DNA from: Shewanella polaris
Lineage (GTDB): Bacteria > Pseudomonadota > Gammaproteobacteria > Enterobacterales > Shewanellaceae
DNA length: 64,000 bases
NCBI RefSeq assembly: GCF_006385555.1
Contig: NZ_CP041036.1
Coordinates: 4,154,001-4,218,000 of the forward strand
Direction of reading: 5' to 3'
The position numbers and the translations under genes were made by a program. The notes beneath the pieces were generated by a model that ran no database searches, was not told the origin of the DNA, and worked only from the letters and a program-made list of their open reading frames with translations. The stretch's first letter is position 1; the number at the start of each line of letters is the position of its first letter. Below are positions 56,251 through 64,000 of the stretch, piece by piece.

Positions 56251-57285
56251 ATGGTACGTTTTAGTGTGTTGGAACCTTGGCAAGATCCCCGTGGTGGTGA
56301 GATTGAACGGGTTAGAATTGATAATGGCATCATCGCACTTGAAGTATTAAGTTTAGGCGGAATTATTCGCTCGTTATGGACTCCAGATCGTAATGGTGAA
56401 CGCAAAAACATTGTCTTAGGTTGCGACAGCGCCGAAGATTATTTAGCCCAAAAAGCCCATTTAGGTGCCATTGCCGGACGTTATAGTAATCGAATTGCTA
56501 ATGGTAAAATGCAATATAATGGCGAGCAATACCAACTTAGTGTTAACCAAGCGACCAATTGTTTACATGGTGGCACAGAAGGTTTTAATCGAAAATTATG
56601 GCAGCTAGGGACCTTAAGTGACGGCGTACGCTTAACCTTAAAAAGTCCAGATGGTGACATGGGATTCCCAGGTAATTGCACCGTGCAATTAGACTACCGT
56701 TTAGTGGGCAACAATTTGTATATTGAAATGCTCGCCAGTACAGACAAAGCTTGCCCAATTAGTTTAACCCAACACAGCTACTTTAATTTAGACGGTAATC
56801 GCAGTGACACCAATGCTAAACATACCTTACAAGTCGATGCAAAAACCTACCTCTGCATGAATGATGTTGGCATACCAACCGCAATGCAACCCACTGCTGG
56901 CAGTGATTTAGACATGAAAGTGCCCACACCTATGTCGGTGCAAACTTCACGCGCGGCATTAGCTGCCACCAAAGGTTTTGACCATTGCTATGTGCTCGAT
57001 AATCCGGGGGCTGATTTACAGAGGTTTGGTTGTTTAGCCAGTGAACAAAGTGGTCGCAGTATGACGCTTTACACCAATCAACCTGGGGTTCAAGTTTACG
57101 GCGCTAACTTTTTACAAGGCACTATAGGCAAAAAGCAACGAGTATTAAACGACCATCAAGCTGTATGTATAGAACCTCAAATGTTACCAGACTCGCCTAA
57201 TCAGCCGGATTTACCCGGCGATGTATGGCTAACACCTGGTAAGTTGTATCACCACATAACTCGATACCATTTTGATGCTAAATAA
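56251..57285 (+). CDS. galM: Galactose mutarotase (aldose 1-epimerase)
   Basis: 344 residues. The family motifs are seen: GAIAGRYSNRIANGKMQ, NCLHGGTEGFNRKLW, LTQHSYFNLDG (catalytic His) and CIEPQMLPDSPNQPD (catalytic Glu region). It interconverts alpha- and beta-galactose before GalK. AGAGAGG lies just before the ATG. The next membrane-protein gene starts inside its last codons. Confidence 0.96.
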   Translation: MVRFSVLEPWQDPRGGEIERVRIDNGIIALEVLSLGGIIRSLWTPDRNGERKNIVLGCDSAEDYLAQKAHLGAIAGRYSNRIANGKMQYNGEQYQLSVNQATNCLHGGTEGFNRKLWQLGTLSDGVRLTLKSPDGDMGFPGNCTVQLDYRLVGNNLYIEMLASTDKACPISLTQHSYFNLDGNRSDTNAKHTLQVDAKTYLCMNDVGIPTAMQPTAGSDLDMKVPTPMSVQTSRAALAATKGFDHCYVLDNPGADLQRFGCLASEQSGRSMTLYTNQPGVQVYGANFLQGTIGKKQRVLNDHQAVCIEPQMLPDSPNQPDLPGDVWLTPGKLYHHITRYHFDAK

Positions 57286-57688
57286 TAAGCCAGAACAAAC
57301 CACTTTTAATGCTGAAGATATTGGTCAAATTGCCGTCGGGGCTTTTGCCATGTCGGTGCCGATTGCGTTTTCTGAAGAAGCATGGCGTTTATCTGCCAGT
57401 TTGCCGACATTAAACTTAGTACTTGTAGTGTTATTGTCGTTGGCGTTTATTACCTTATTTGCTTACCAAAGTGTATTTCAGGCAAATATCATTAAGCGTA
57501 AACAAGCGTTTTTGTTACGGGTAATTGCGGCATACATATTGACATTATTAGTGGTGGGAGTTGTGCTGTTGGCGTTAAATAAATTACCGTTATGGGACGA
57601 TCCCATTTTAGCATTAAAGCGGATTATTTTAATCGCGATGCCCGCGTCTATGGGTGCGATTATCGTCGACAGTTTCGATAAAGAATAA
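57275..57688 (+). CDS. Membrane protein coupled to galM, DUF2391-like
   Basis: 137 residues with four membrane segments (about 22-37, 45-62, 77-98 and 112-128). The start EDIGQIAVGAFAMSVPIAFSEEAW, with VLLSLAFITLFAYQSVF, resembles DUF2391/TIGR02587-type membrane proteins by recall. The ATG at 57275 overlaps the galM end by 11 bp, so it is translationally coupled. Whether it takes part in galactose use is unknown; the pairing may be incidental. Confidence 0.7.
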   Translation: MLNNKPEQTTFNAEDIGQIAVGAFAMSVPIAFSEEAWRLSASLPTLNLVLVVLLSLAFITLFAYQSVFQANIIKRKQAFLLRVIAAYILTLLVVGVVLLALNKLPLWDDPILALKRIILIAMPASMGAIIVDSFDKE

Positions 57689-57827
57689 ACGACATAAAGA
57701 ATTCCGAATGATTCTTTATGTCATTAACATCAATACTGATAGACGATTAATTAAGCTCGACAAACTAGGTTAATAGATAAGTGTGTACAGTGAATATTAA
57801 GTTGGTGAGTTCATATTATTAACACCA

Positions 57828-58265
57828 TTAATCATCTTCATTCTCACCCATATCATCAAAGCTTTCATCATCATCTGAATCATCTAATTCTGGAATGTCA
57901 TCATCATCTGTGTCAACTATGTCATCTGGTTCTGGCACGGGTTTCGCCTTACGTGGTGGCGCTGTGTCAGGTACTTTTGACAAATCGATACGTGATTGGT
58001 GCTTTAACATAAACTCAGCACGTGCAGCCTCCCAAGCACCGCTATACTCAGCTTTTGCTGCTTTTGTTTGCTCATCATCCAAGTCGTGTAAGTTAACTTT
58101 AACGATGTCTTCTACATACTCCACTATCGTATTACGGATGGTGTTATACAAGAAGATGCGTCCTGGTGACGCATCTGGTAGCTGGTTATCATGAACAACA
58201 ATAGTGTTGCCTTTCGATGTTCTTAATTCACCAAACCAAAGTTGTTTTTTTGCAGTGTTATACAT
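57828..58265 (-). CDS. Uncharacterised protein with a strongly acidic tail
   Basis: 145 residues, cytosolic. The N-terminal 95 residues look folded (KKQLWFGELRTSKGNTIVVHDN, SPGRIFLYNTIRNTIVEYVEDIVKV, EYSGAWEAARAEFMLKH). The last 40 residues are almost all Asp/Glu (for example DTDDDDIPELDD). Acidic tails of this sort occur in DNA-mimic or nucleic-acid-competing proteins, but I do not know the family. It is a single gene. Confidence 0.7.
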   Translation of the reverse strand: MYNTAKKQLWFGELRTSKGNTIVVHDNQLPDASPGRIFLYNTIRNTIVEYVEDIVKVNLHDLDDEQTKAAKAEYSGAWEAARAEFMLKHQSRIDLSKVPDTAPPRKAKPVPEPDDIVDTDDDDIPELDDSDDDESFDDMGENEDD

Positions 58266-58500
58266 ATATGCTAACGCCCTTAAATCAACACATATTCTAA
58301 AAATAATGCAGGATTATTGAAGATAATAGCTTCATACCGCACCACGATATCTGTTCTGTATTTCTGTGAGTATTTAAACAGAATATTTCTGAGAATCAAT
58401 GCCTAAAATGATGAAATTTTGCGAAAATGCATAAAAATGTCTGTTGTGAGCACTTTTTAACGATTCCGTGTCATTTGTTTTACAAAATAATGTCCTAACA

Positions 58501-58532
58501 ACAGTCATTGACCATCTTTAACCAATGACTGT
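58501..58532. repeat. Inverted repeat in the 414-bp gap before the quinone reductase gene
   Basis: ACAGTCATTG and CAATGACTGT (10 bp, perfect) around a 12-nt loop. Neither flank has a T-run. The rest of the 58266-58679 gap is AT-rich, with no coding signal. Confidence 0.6.
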
Positions 58533-58679
58533 GTGATAACGACTATCTCATCAAGACGTTATCTTCAAGACTCTGTCATCAAGACTCTAGCTTAAAAAAA
58601 ACAAGCTTCAAGTTTTTTATCAAAATATATCGCGATTAGCATCTGGGTGTTAACCAAGATAGAAACAACCATCCATCAT

Positions 58680-59684
58680 TTAGGCTTGCAGATCCAATAC
58701 AATCTTGCCTTTATGTTGTCCCGACTCCATTCGCTTATGTGCTTCAACCACCTGCGAAAAAGCAAATACGCTATCAACAGGGATACTCATTTCACCACTA
58801 TTGAGTAATGGCCAAACATACTCCGCTAAGCCATAAGCAATTTGGGCTTTACTGTCCACACTTTGTGGTCGTAGGGTTGAACCAGTCCAAATAACCCGTT
58901 TGGCCATAATTCGGAAAATATCCACAGTGGCTTGGGGACCTCGAGCCGTAGAAACCGACACCATGCGTCCATCTGTGGCAATGGCTTTGAGGTTTTCATT
59001 AATAAAGTCGCCACCTGCGATATCCATAATGACGTTAACACCTAAGCCATTTGTCGCGGCTAAGATTGGTTCAACAAAGTGCTGCTCATTATAGTTAATC
59101 GCTACGATAGCACCTTGGTCAAGACAGTATTGGCATTTCTCTGCAGTGCCAGAGGTTGCTAATACCGTTGCACCTAAACGACTCGCCATTTGAATAGCGG
59201 TAGTGCCAATGCCACCAGACCCCCCATGAATAAGGACAGTCTCACCTTCTTTAAGTCCGCCACGAATAAATAAGTTACCCCAGACAGTAAAAAAGGTTTC
59301 AGGAAGAGCGGCAGCTTGAACATAACTGTAGCCAGAAGGGATAGGTAAGCAATGAGCTGCGTAAGTGTTTACTAACTCGCCATAGCCGCCACCTGGCACT
59401 AAAGCGCAGACTTTGTCGCCAACTTGCCATTGAGTAACATCATCTGCCACATCAACAATCTCACCCGCTACTTCTAAACCAAGGATCGGACTGGCGTCTG
59501 CCGGCGGTGGATAAGCCCCTGCACGCTGTTTAATATCTGGACCATTAACGCCTGCGGCATAGACCTTAATCGTCACTTGACCCGCGGTTGGTGTCGCAAG
59601 GGTTGATTGTGTCATGGTCATAGCATTCGGTTCACCGGGTTGCTCAACAACCACATGGGTAAATTGTCTATTTAATGTTGCCAT
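58680..59684 (-). CDS. NAD(P)H:quinone oxidoreductase, PIG3-like, MDR family
   Basis: 334 residues, cytosolic. The GroES-like N-domain with AAGVNGPDIKQRAGAYPPP and GLEVAGEIVDV, the catalytic-loop QAAALPETFFTVWGNLF, and the NADPH-binding LIHGGSGGIGTTAIQMA are those of the PIG3/quinone reductase branch of zinc-free MDR enzymes. It would reduce quinones or enones. It is a single gene, divergent from the periplasmic binding-protein gene. Confidence 0.93.
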   Translation of the reverse strand: MATLNRQFTHVVVEQPGEPNAMTMTQSTLATPTAGQVTIKVYAAGVNGPDIKQRAGAYPPPADASPILGLEVAGEIVDVADDVTQWQVGDKVCALVPGGGYGELVNTYAAHCLPIPSGYSYVQAAALPETFFTVWGNLFIRGGLKEGETVLIHGGSGGIGTTAIQMASRLGATVLATSGTAEKCQYCLDQGAIVAINYNEQHFVEPILAATNGLGVNVIMDIAGGDFINENLKAIATDGRMVSVSTARGPQATVDIFRIMAKRVIWTGSTLRPQSVDSKAQIAYGLAEYVWPLLNSGEMSIPVDSVFAFSQVVEAHKRMESGQHKGKIVLDLQA

Positions 59685-59878
59685 AAAATATTATCTCGGT
59701 TAATTGTTAAAGGTAAGATCCTAGCGTTAACGTTCTGTTGGTTTTTCGCAATATTCATTCACAATATTGACCAGTTTGTTAGCAAAGCCTAAAGTAGAGC
59801 ATTTTTTAACCTAAAAAGGTTGCCTATACATTTTAAACAATTACTATACCCGCCCGTTCAAAACATGGAGCAAAATAC

Positions 59879-60670
59879 TTGCTAAAGTACCTGTTGGTTT
59901 TACTGTCTATTTTCAGTATTCAAGCCCATGCTACGCCTATCCGTATCGCCTCAGATATTTGGTGTCCATACATCTGCGAAAATCAAACTGGCTACGTTGT
60001 AGAGCTCACTCGTCGAGCCTTTGAAATTCAAGGTCAATCAGTTGAATTCCAAACAATTCCTTATAAACGCGCCCTAGTTGAACTACAAAAAAACAACATT
60101 GATGCTGTATTAGCATTGACGCCCCACACCATTACCGAAAATCAGTTGATAAATGCTGATGTGATTGTGGGCTATAAAAGCACCGACTTTTATACCCTTG
60201 TTGGTAGTAATGAAACATTCGGGAAAATTACCGACCTCAATCAATCTCAACAAATTGCAGTCGTAAGCGGTTATAGTTATGGCGTAGAACTAGATGCTTG
60301 GTTTAATGCTCATACTAATACTTATTTTGCTACAGGTCGCGATCCATTAGCAATGAACATTATACGTCTAGTAAAAGGTCGCCATTCGGTAATTGTCGGC
60401 AACAAAAATGTCATTGAGTACACCACAAGTCAATTAAACTTAAGTCAGCAACTTCGCTATGCGGGCACCATGGGTAAACAGGTCCCCTTATATGTTGGTT
60501 TTAATCAGCAAAATAAGGCCGGTTCAATCACCTTTACTAATGGCATCAACATGCTAAAAGCCAATGGTGAATATCAAAAAATAATCTCGAAATACAAAGT
60601 ATTACCCGATGCAACCTCTGACAAAGCTAGCCACAGTAATCTGCAAAAATTTCTGCCCATCTTTAATTAA
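59879..60670 (+). CDS. Periplasmic amino-acid-type solute-binding protein
   Basis: 263 residues. A signal peptide (about 1-18, ending HA-TP) precedes a family-3 solute-binding domain: TPIRIASDIWCPYICENQTGYVVELTRRAFEIQ at the start, and the two-lobe pattern ending GSITFTNGINMLKANGEYQKIISKY. The start is a TTG with GGAG eight bases upstream; no ATG is in frame nearby. No ABC permease or ATPase neighbours exist, so it may be an orphan sensor-type binding protein. Cys 29 and 33 (WCPYIC) could form a disulfide. Confidence 0.88.
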   Translation: MLKYLLVLLSIFSIQAHATPIRIASDIWCPYICENQTGYVVELTRRAFEIQGQSVEFQTIPYKRALVELQKNNIDAVLALTPHTITENQLINADVIVGYKSTDFYTLVGSNETFGKITDLNQSQQIAVVSGYSYGVELDAWFNAHTNTYFATGRDPLAMNIIRLVKGRHSVIVGNKNVIEYTTSQLNLSQQLRYAGTMGKQVPLYVGFNQQNKAGSITFTNGINMLKANGEYQKIISKYKVLPDATSDKASHSNLQKFLPIFN

Positions 60671-60837
60671 TCTTGCTTGCTGTTGTTATGCCATACGGAA
60701 TTGACAGCAAGGTGTAAAACTTCGTAACACTCTTCTCACTGCATAACCTTAGCAAGTTAGTTACACTGCTCTAAAAAAGATAACAATCATCATTTTGGGT
60801 TTATTGGCATCGGTTTTCTGCTGTCAAAGGAGTGTTT

Positions 60838-63291
60838 ATGCGCGCGTATCGTCAACTGCTGTTATTGGTATTAACCAGTTCAGTTATCTTTTCAAGTTTG
60901 GCTTCAGAAATAGTGCAAAGTAAAGGCCATTTCGACGACAAGTTTCGTCAACTTGAAGAAAGTCTGCCCACCCCAAATGATTACCGTAATGCCGCTGGCG
61001 AGCCGGGTAAAGATTATTGGCAACAACAAGTGGATTATCAAATCAAGGTCACTCTTGATGAACAACAACGCAGTATAAGTGGCGAACAAGTGATTACTTA
61101 TCACAATAACTCACCTTACACGCTTAAATATTTGTGGTTGCAACTAGAACAAAATCGCTTTAAGTCAGACTCAATAGCTGAACGAAGCGCTACCTTTACA
61201 GGTGTAGATGATAGTGTTAATGCCAGTAATACATATGGTGATAACGCCTTTGCTAAAATAGATTTACACACCCTACGTCGTCAACAATTTTTAGCCGATA
61301 ATGAAATGGGCTATCGCATCAATGGCGTGACAGACACAAGTAACAAGCCATTAAAATACACCATAGTGGGTGCGCAAATGCGGGTTGATTTACCGCAACC
61401 ACTAAAAGCCAAAAACACCACTAAATTAAAAATTAGCTACGCGTACAATATTTTAGAAGAAGATGCTGTAGGCGCGCGTTCAGGTTATGAGCATTTCCCT
61501 GATGACGAACGTGAAGACGGCAATGACATATTCTTATTGGCGCAGTGGTTTCCTCGTGTTGCTAGTTATTCCGACTACGAAGCTTGGCACAACAAAGAGT
61601 TTTTAGGCAGTGGTGAGTTTACCTTAGAGTTTGGTAATTACGATGTCAGCATGACAGTACCCAGTGACCATATCGTCACCGCCACTGGCGTTTTGCAAAA
61701 CAGCAAAAAAGTGCTTTCATCTCAACAACTACAGCGTTTAGATAAGGCTAAAACAGCCGACAAACCAGTATTTATTGTCTCGGCAGACGAAGCGCTAGCC
61801 AATGAATCCAGTACCGAAAAAGGTACTAAAACGTGGCATTTTAAAGCCGAAAATGTGCGCGACTTTGCTTGGGCATCATCACGAAAATTTATTTGGGACG
61901 CGCAAGGCTATCAGCAAGGTGGTAGTAATCCGCAAGTAATGGCGATGTCCTTCTACCCTAAAGAAGGCGGCGAACTGTGGCAACGTTATTCAACCGCATC
62001 CATAATCCACACGTTAAAGGTCTATTCACGCTTTACCTTTGACTATCCTTACCCTACGGCCAATAGCGTCAATGGCCCAGTAGGCGGCATGGAATACCCA
62101 ATGATTAGCTTTAATGGTCCGCGCACTATTTGGCATGACGATGAAAGCCGCACGTATACCTTGTCTGAAAAACAATTCTTAATCGGCGTGGTGATCCATG
62201 AAGTGGGCCATAATTATTTCCCGATGATTGTAAACTCAGACGAGCGCCAATGGACCTGGATGGACGAAGGCTTAAACAGCTTTTTAGACGGCATAGCAAC
62301 CCGCGAATGGGACCCTAACCTATCGTGGGGACGTGAGCCTAGTGACGTACTTGAGTACATGAAGTCTAACGTACAAGTGCCTGTGATGACCCAGTCAGAC
62401 AGTGTATTACAGCTTGGGCCAAATGCTTATATTAAGCCTGCGGTGGCATTAAACATTTTACGCGAAGTGGTTTTAGGCCGTGAGCTATTTGATTTTGCCT
62501 TTCAAGAATACAGCCGCCGCTGGATGAATAAGCGTCCAACACCAAGCGACTTTTTCCGCACCATGGAAGAAGCCTCAGGAGTCGACTTAGATTGGTTTTT
62601 CCGTGGCTGGTTTTACACCACAGATCATGTGGATATTTCACTCGACCGTATATACAAATTACGTTTAGACACGAATAATCCTGATATTGATTTTGAACGC
62701 CGTCGTCAGGCATACCAAGAAAAACCGATGCCATTGTCTGTTAAGCATAATCAGCAAAGTGGTCAAAAAACTTGGGTTGAATTAAATGCTGACAATACCG
62801 ATTATCATGATCAGCATGATCAATTTAGTGTCACCAATAAACAACGTAATAAGTACAACAAGAAGCACGCGGAACTCGATCCATGGGAGCAACAAGCCCT
62901 GGCACGAGCATTAAAAGAAGATAAAAATTATTACGTGTTCAACTTTAGTAATCTTGGCGGTTTGGTGATGCCAATATTACTCGATCTCACTTTTGAAAAT
63001 GGTGATACTGAGTCAATGATGATTCCGGCTGAAATTTGGCGTCGTTCACCGTTTGAAGTCAACAAACTGATTGTGACTGACAAAGATAAGATATTGGTGT
63101 CTGCGGTAGTCGATCGTCGTGGTGAAACCGCCGATGTAGACATTGAAAACAACTATTATCCTAGACAAATTATTCCATCGCGCATTGAAGCCTTTAAAGA
63201 AGAGGAGCGTAAAGGGAATAAGTATCGCGATATCATGCACGATAACAAAGAAGCGTTAAAAGACCCTGACATTAAAGTGAAGAAAAAATAA
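60838..63291 (+). CDS. M1 family zinc metallopeptidase, exported
   Basis: 817 residues. A signal peptide (about 1-23) precedes the beta-saddle N-domain. The gluzincin zinc motif HEVGH is at 454-458 with the third ligand E477 (HExxH-x18-E), and the aminopeptidase-like GGMEYP (a GxMEN-type variant) lies before it. A C-terminal domain of about 200 residues with a charged tail follows. It probably trims peptides in the periplasm. The ATG at 60838 has AAGGAG directly upstream; the GTG at 60832 overlaps that site and is rejected. The stop overlaps the next ATG. Confidence 0.93.
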   Translation: MRAYRQLLLLVLTSSVIFSSLASEIVQSKGHFDDKFRQLEESLPTPNDYRNAAGEPGKDYWQQQVDYQIKVTLDEQQRSISGEQVITYHNNSPYTLKYLWLQLEQNRFKSDSIAERSATFTGVDDSVNASNTYGDNAFAKIDLHTLRRQQFLADNEMGYRINGVTDTSNKPLKYTIVGAQMRVDLPQPLKAKNTTKLKISYAYNILEEDAVGARSGYEHFPDDEREDGNDIFLLAQWFPRVASYSDYEAWHNKEFLGSGEFTLEFGNYDVSMTVPSDHIVTATGVLQNSKKVLSSQQLQRLDKAKTADKPVFIVSADEALANESSTEKGTKTWHFKAENVRDFAWASSRKFIWDAQGYQQGGSNPQVMAMSFYPKEGGELWQRYSTASIIHTLKVYSRFTFDYPYPTANSVNGPVGGMEYPMISFNGPRTIWHDDESRTYTLSEKQFLIGVVIHEVGHNYFPMIVNSDERQWTWMDEGLNSFLDGIATREWDPNLSWGREPSDVLEYMKSNVQVPVMTQSDSVLQLGPNAYIKPAVALNILREVVLGRELFDFAFQEYSRRWMNKRPTPSDFFRTMEEASGVDLDWFFRGWFYTTDHVDISLDRIYKLRLDTNNPDIDFERRRQAYQEKPMPLSVKHNQQSGQKTWVELNADNTDYHDQHDQFSVTNKQRNKYNKKHAELDPWEQQALARALKEDKNYYVFNFSNLGGLVMPILLDLTFENGDTESMMIPAEIWRRSPFEVNKLIVTDKDKILVSAVVDRRGETADVDIENNYYPRQIIPSRIEAFKEEERKGNKYRDIMHDNKEALKDPDIKVKKK

Positions 63292-63797
63292 TGCGTATTT
63301 CAATATTATTTTGGCTCAGTCTGGTGGGTTTATTATGTTTCGCTGGTGCGGCTAATGCCCACCAGCAAAAAGAAGCTTATACCAGTATCGTGTTTAATCA
63401 GCACAGTGGAATGCTTGAAATTCAGCATCGATTTTATCTGCATGATGCTGAACATGCGGCGCAACAGGTGATTGATAAAAATACCGATATTATTAGCGAT
63501 CCCGTTAGCCGCGAAGCTTTTGCTTACTATGCTATTTCAACGTTTTCGATGCAGGATCAACAGCTACACCCATTAACCTTGACCTATGTAGGTACGGAAT
63601 TACAAGGTAAGTATTTATGGGTTTATCAAGAAACACCGATAACGGCTGACATGGAAGGGTTTTATTTAAAAATGACCACCTTGCAAGAATTGTGGTCAAA
63701 GCAGGTTAATCATATAAATGTTGAGCGCGACAAAAAAGTGAATTCTGTCAGGTTACATGTTGGCGAAAGTTGGCATTACGTTGAAGTGGCAAAGTAA
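63291..63797 (+). CDS. Exported DUF6702-type protein, coupled to the M1 peptidase
   Basis: 168 residues. A signal peptide (about 1-23, ending NAH) precedes a beta-rich domain: YTSIVFNQHSGMLEIQHRFYLHDAEHA and the C-terminal QVNHINVERDKKVNSVRLHVGESW. The pattern matches DUF6702, which often sits next to M1-type peptidases. The ATG overlaps the peptidase stop by 1 nt (TAATG). The function is unknown; joint action with the peptidase is inferred. Confidence 0.8.
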   Translation: MRISILFWLSLVGLLCFAGAANAHQQKEAYTSIVFNQHSGMLEIQHRFYLHDAEHAAQQVIDKNTDIISDPVSREAFAYYAISTFSMQDQQLHPLTLTYVGTELQGKYLWVYQETPITADMEGFYLKMTTLQELWSKQVNHINVERDKKVNSVRLHVGESWHYVEVAK

Positions 63798-63834
63798 CTC
63801 TTAACGTTGCATGGCTGAAAGACTCTATCCATTT

Positions 63835-63864
63835 AAACTCACACGCATGGCTGCGTGTGAGTTT
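63835..63864 (+). terminator. Perfect hairpin after the DUF6702 gene
   Basis: AAACTCACACGCA and TGCGTGTGAGTTT form a 13-bp perfect stem with a TGGC loop. Only a short T-run (TTT) follows, yet the position 37 bp after the stop suits a terminator. Confidence 0.75.
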
Positions 63865-63967
63865 GTAAGTTAGTCATTCATACCAATTCCACTAGTGATA
63901 ATAAACGGCTATCAAACAGACTTATGTCCTGCTGTTATCCACCGATTATCTAACCTTATGGGGTAAA

Positions 63968-64000
63968 CTATTTGGGCTCAGGTACCGCCACAGCATCGAG
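63968..64000 (-). CDS. Possible C-terminal end of a gene running off the right edge
   Basis: On the minus strand the last bases read in one frame as LDAVAVPEPK-stop (10 codons visible). This could be the tail of a gene that begins beyond the window. The evidence is only an open frame of ten codons ending in TAG, so it is tentative. The gap 63865-63967 shows nothing else. Confidence 0.3.
   Translation of the reverse strand, partial: LDAVAVPEPK

Overview
The window reads as a chromosome segment of a Shewanella-type gammaproteobacterium. This is inferred from protein resemblance, the AT-rich composition, hcp-hcr, a sigma32-type groESL promoter, families often seen in Shewanella and Vibrio (DUF3157, DUF5062, DUF2999 and YqhA by recall) and a multihaem-cytochrome lifestyle. 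No rRNA, CRISPR array, prophage or complete insertion sequence was seen. One tRNA is present, tRNA-Ser(UGA).

Layout. 0-2.5 kb: the nitrosative-stress pair hcp-hcr (hcr runs off the left edge) with a well-formed NsrR-type operator. 2.7-6.3 kb: two small conserved proteins and the lipoprotein dipeptidase Dcp. 6.4-8.3 kb: tRNA-Ser followed by decayed copies of its own 3' end and a GH5 glycosidase, which looks like an old integration spot. 8.3-20.7 kb: mixed secreted, membrane and metabolic genes, including a frameshifted alpha/beta hydrolase, an ArsR regulator divergent from an ArsP-like permease with two near-identical operators between them, a GGDEF-EAL protein, a TauE-type exporter with a flavin reductase, and a ToxR/ToxS-like membrane regulator pair. 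20.8-22.6 kb: a perfect CRP site, then a Tat-exported split-Soret-like dihaem cytochrome coupled to a lipoprotein that resembles the haem-free N-terminal domain of MtrC/OmcA.

22.7-35.2 kb: prolyl oligopeptidase, BCCT transporter, PpiC, an S41 protease with a partner lipoprotein, EamA exporter, a 267-bp MITE-like element, and a protein with a cytosolic cold-shock domain, one membrane helix and a periplasmic Excalibur domain. 35.3-39.9 kb: an AraC regulator divergent from a Baeyer-Villiger-type monooxygenase, a short-chain dehydrogenase and an HSL-family esterase, the same gene set as the mycobacterial virS-mymA locus. 40-42.7 kb: housekeeping genes.

42.7-45.5 kb, between yqhA and groESL, is the most unusual part. 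It holds an XRE repressor with two perfect operators spaced exactly 50 bp apart, divergent from a NERD-nuclease/zinc-ribbon protein, and converging on it a nucleotidyltransferase-like (AbiEii-like) gene preceded by a 51-residue ORF with its own strong promoter. These look like two small defence or toxin-antitoxin-type modules; this is inference.

45.8-64 kb: groESL, MATE pump, FxsA, cutA-dsbD (overlapping), a KefB-type antiporter, galK-galM plus a coupled membrane protein, a quinone oxidoreductase, a periplasmic binding protein, and an M1 metallopeptidase translationally coupled to a DUF6702-type protein. Start codons were moved from the longest ORF to the ATG with a proper Shine-Dalgarno sequence where one was visible; each such case is noted.
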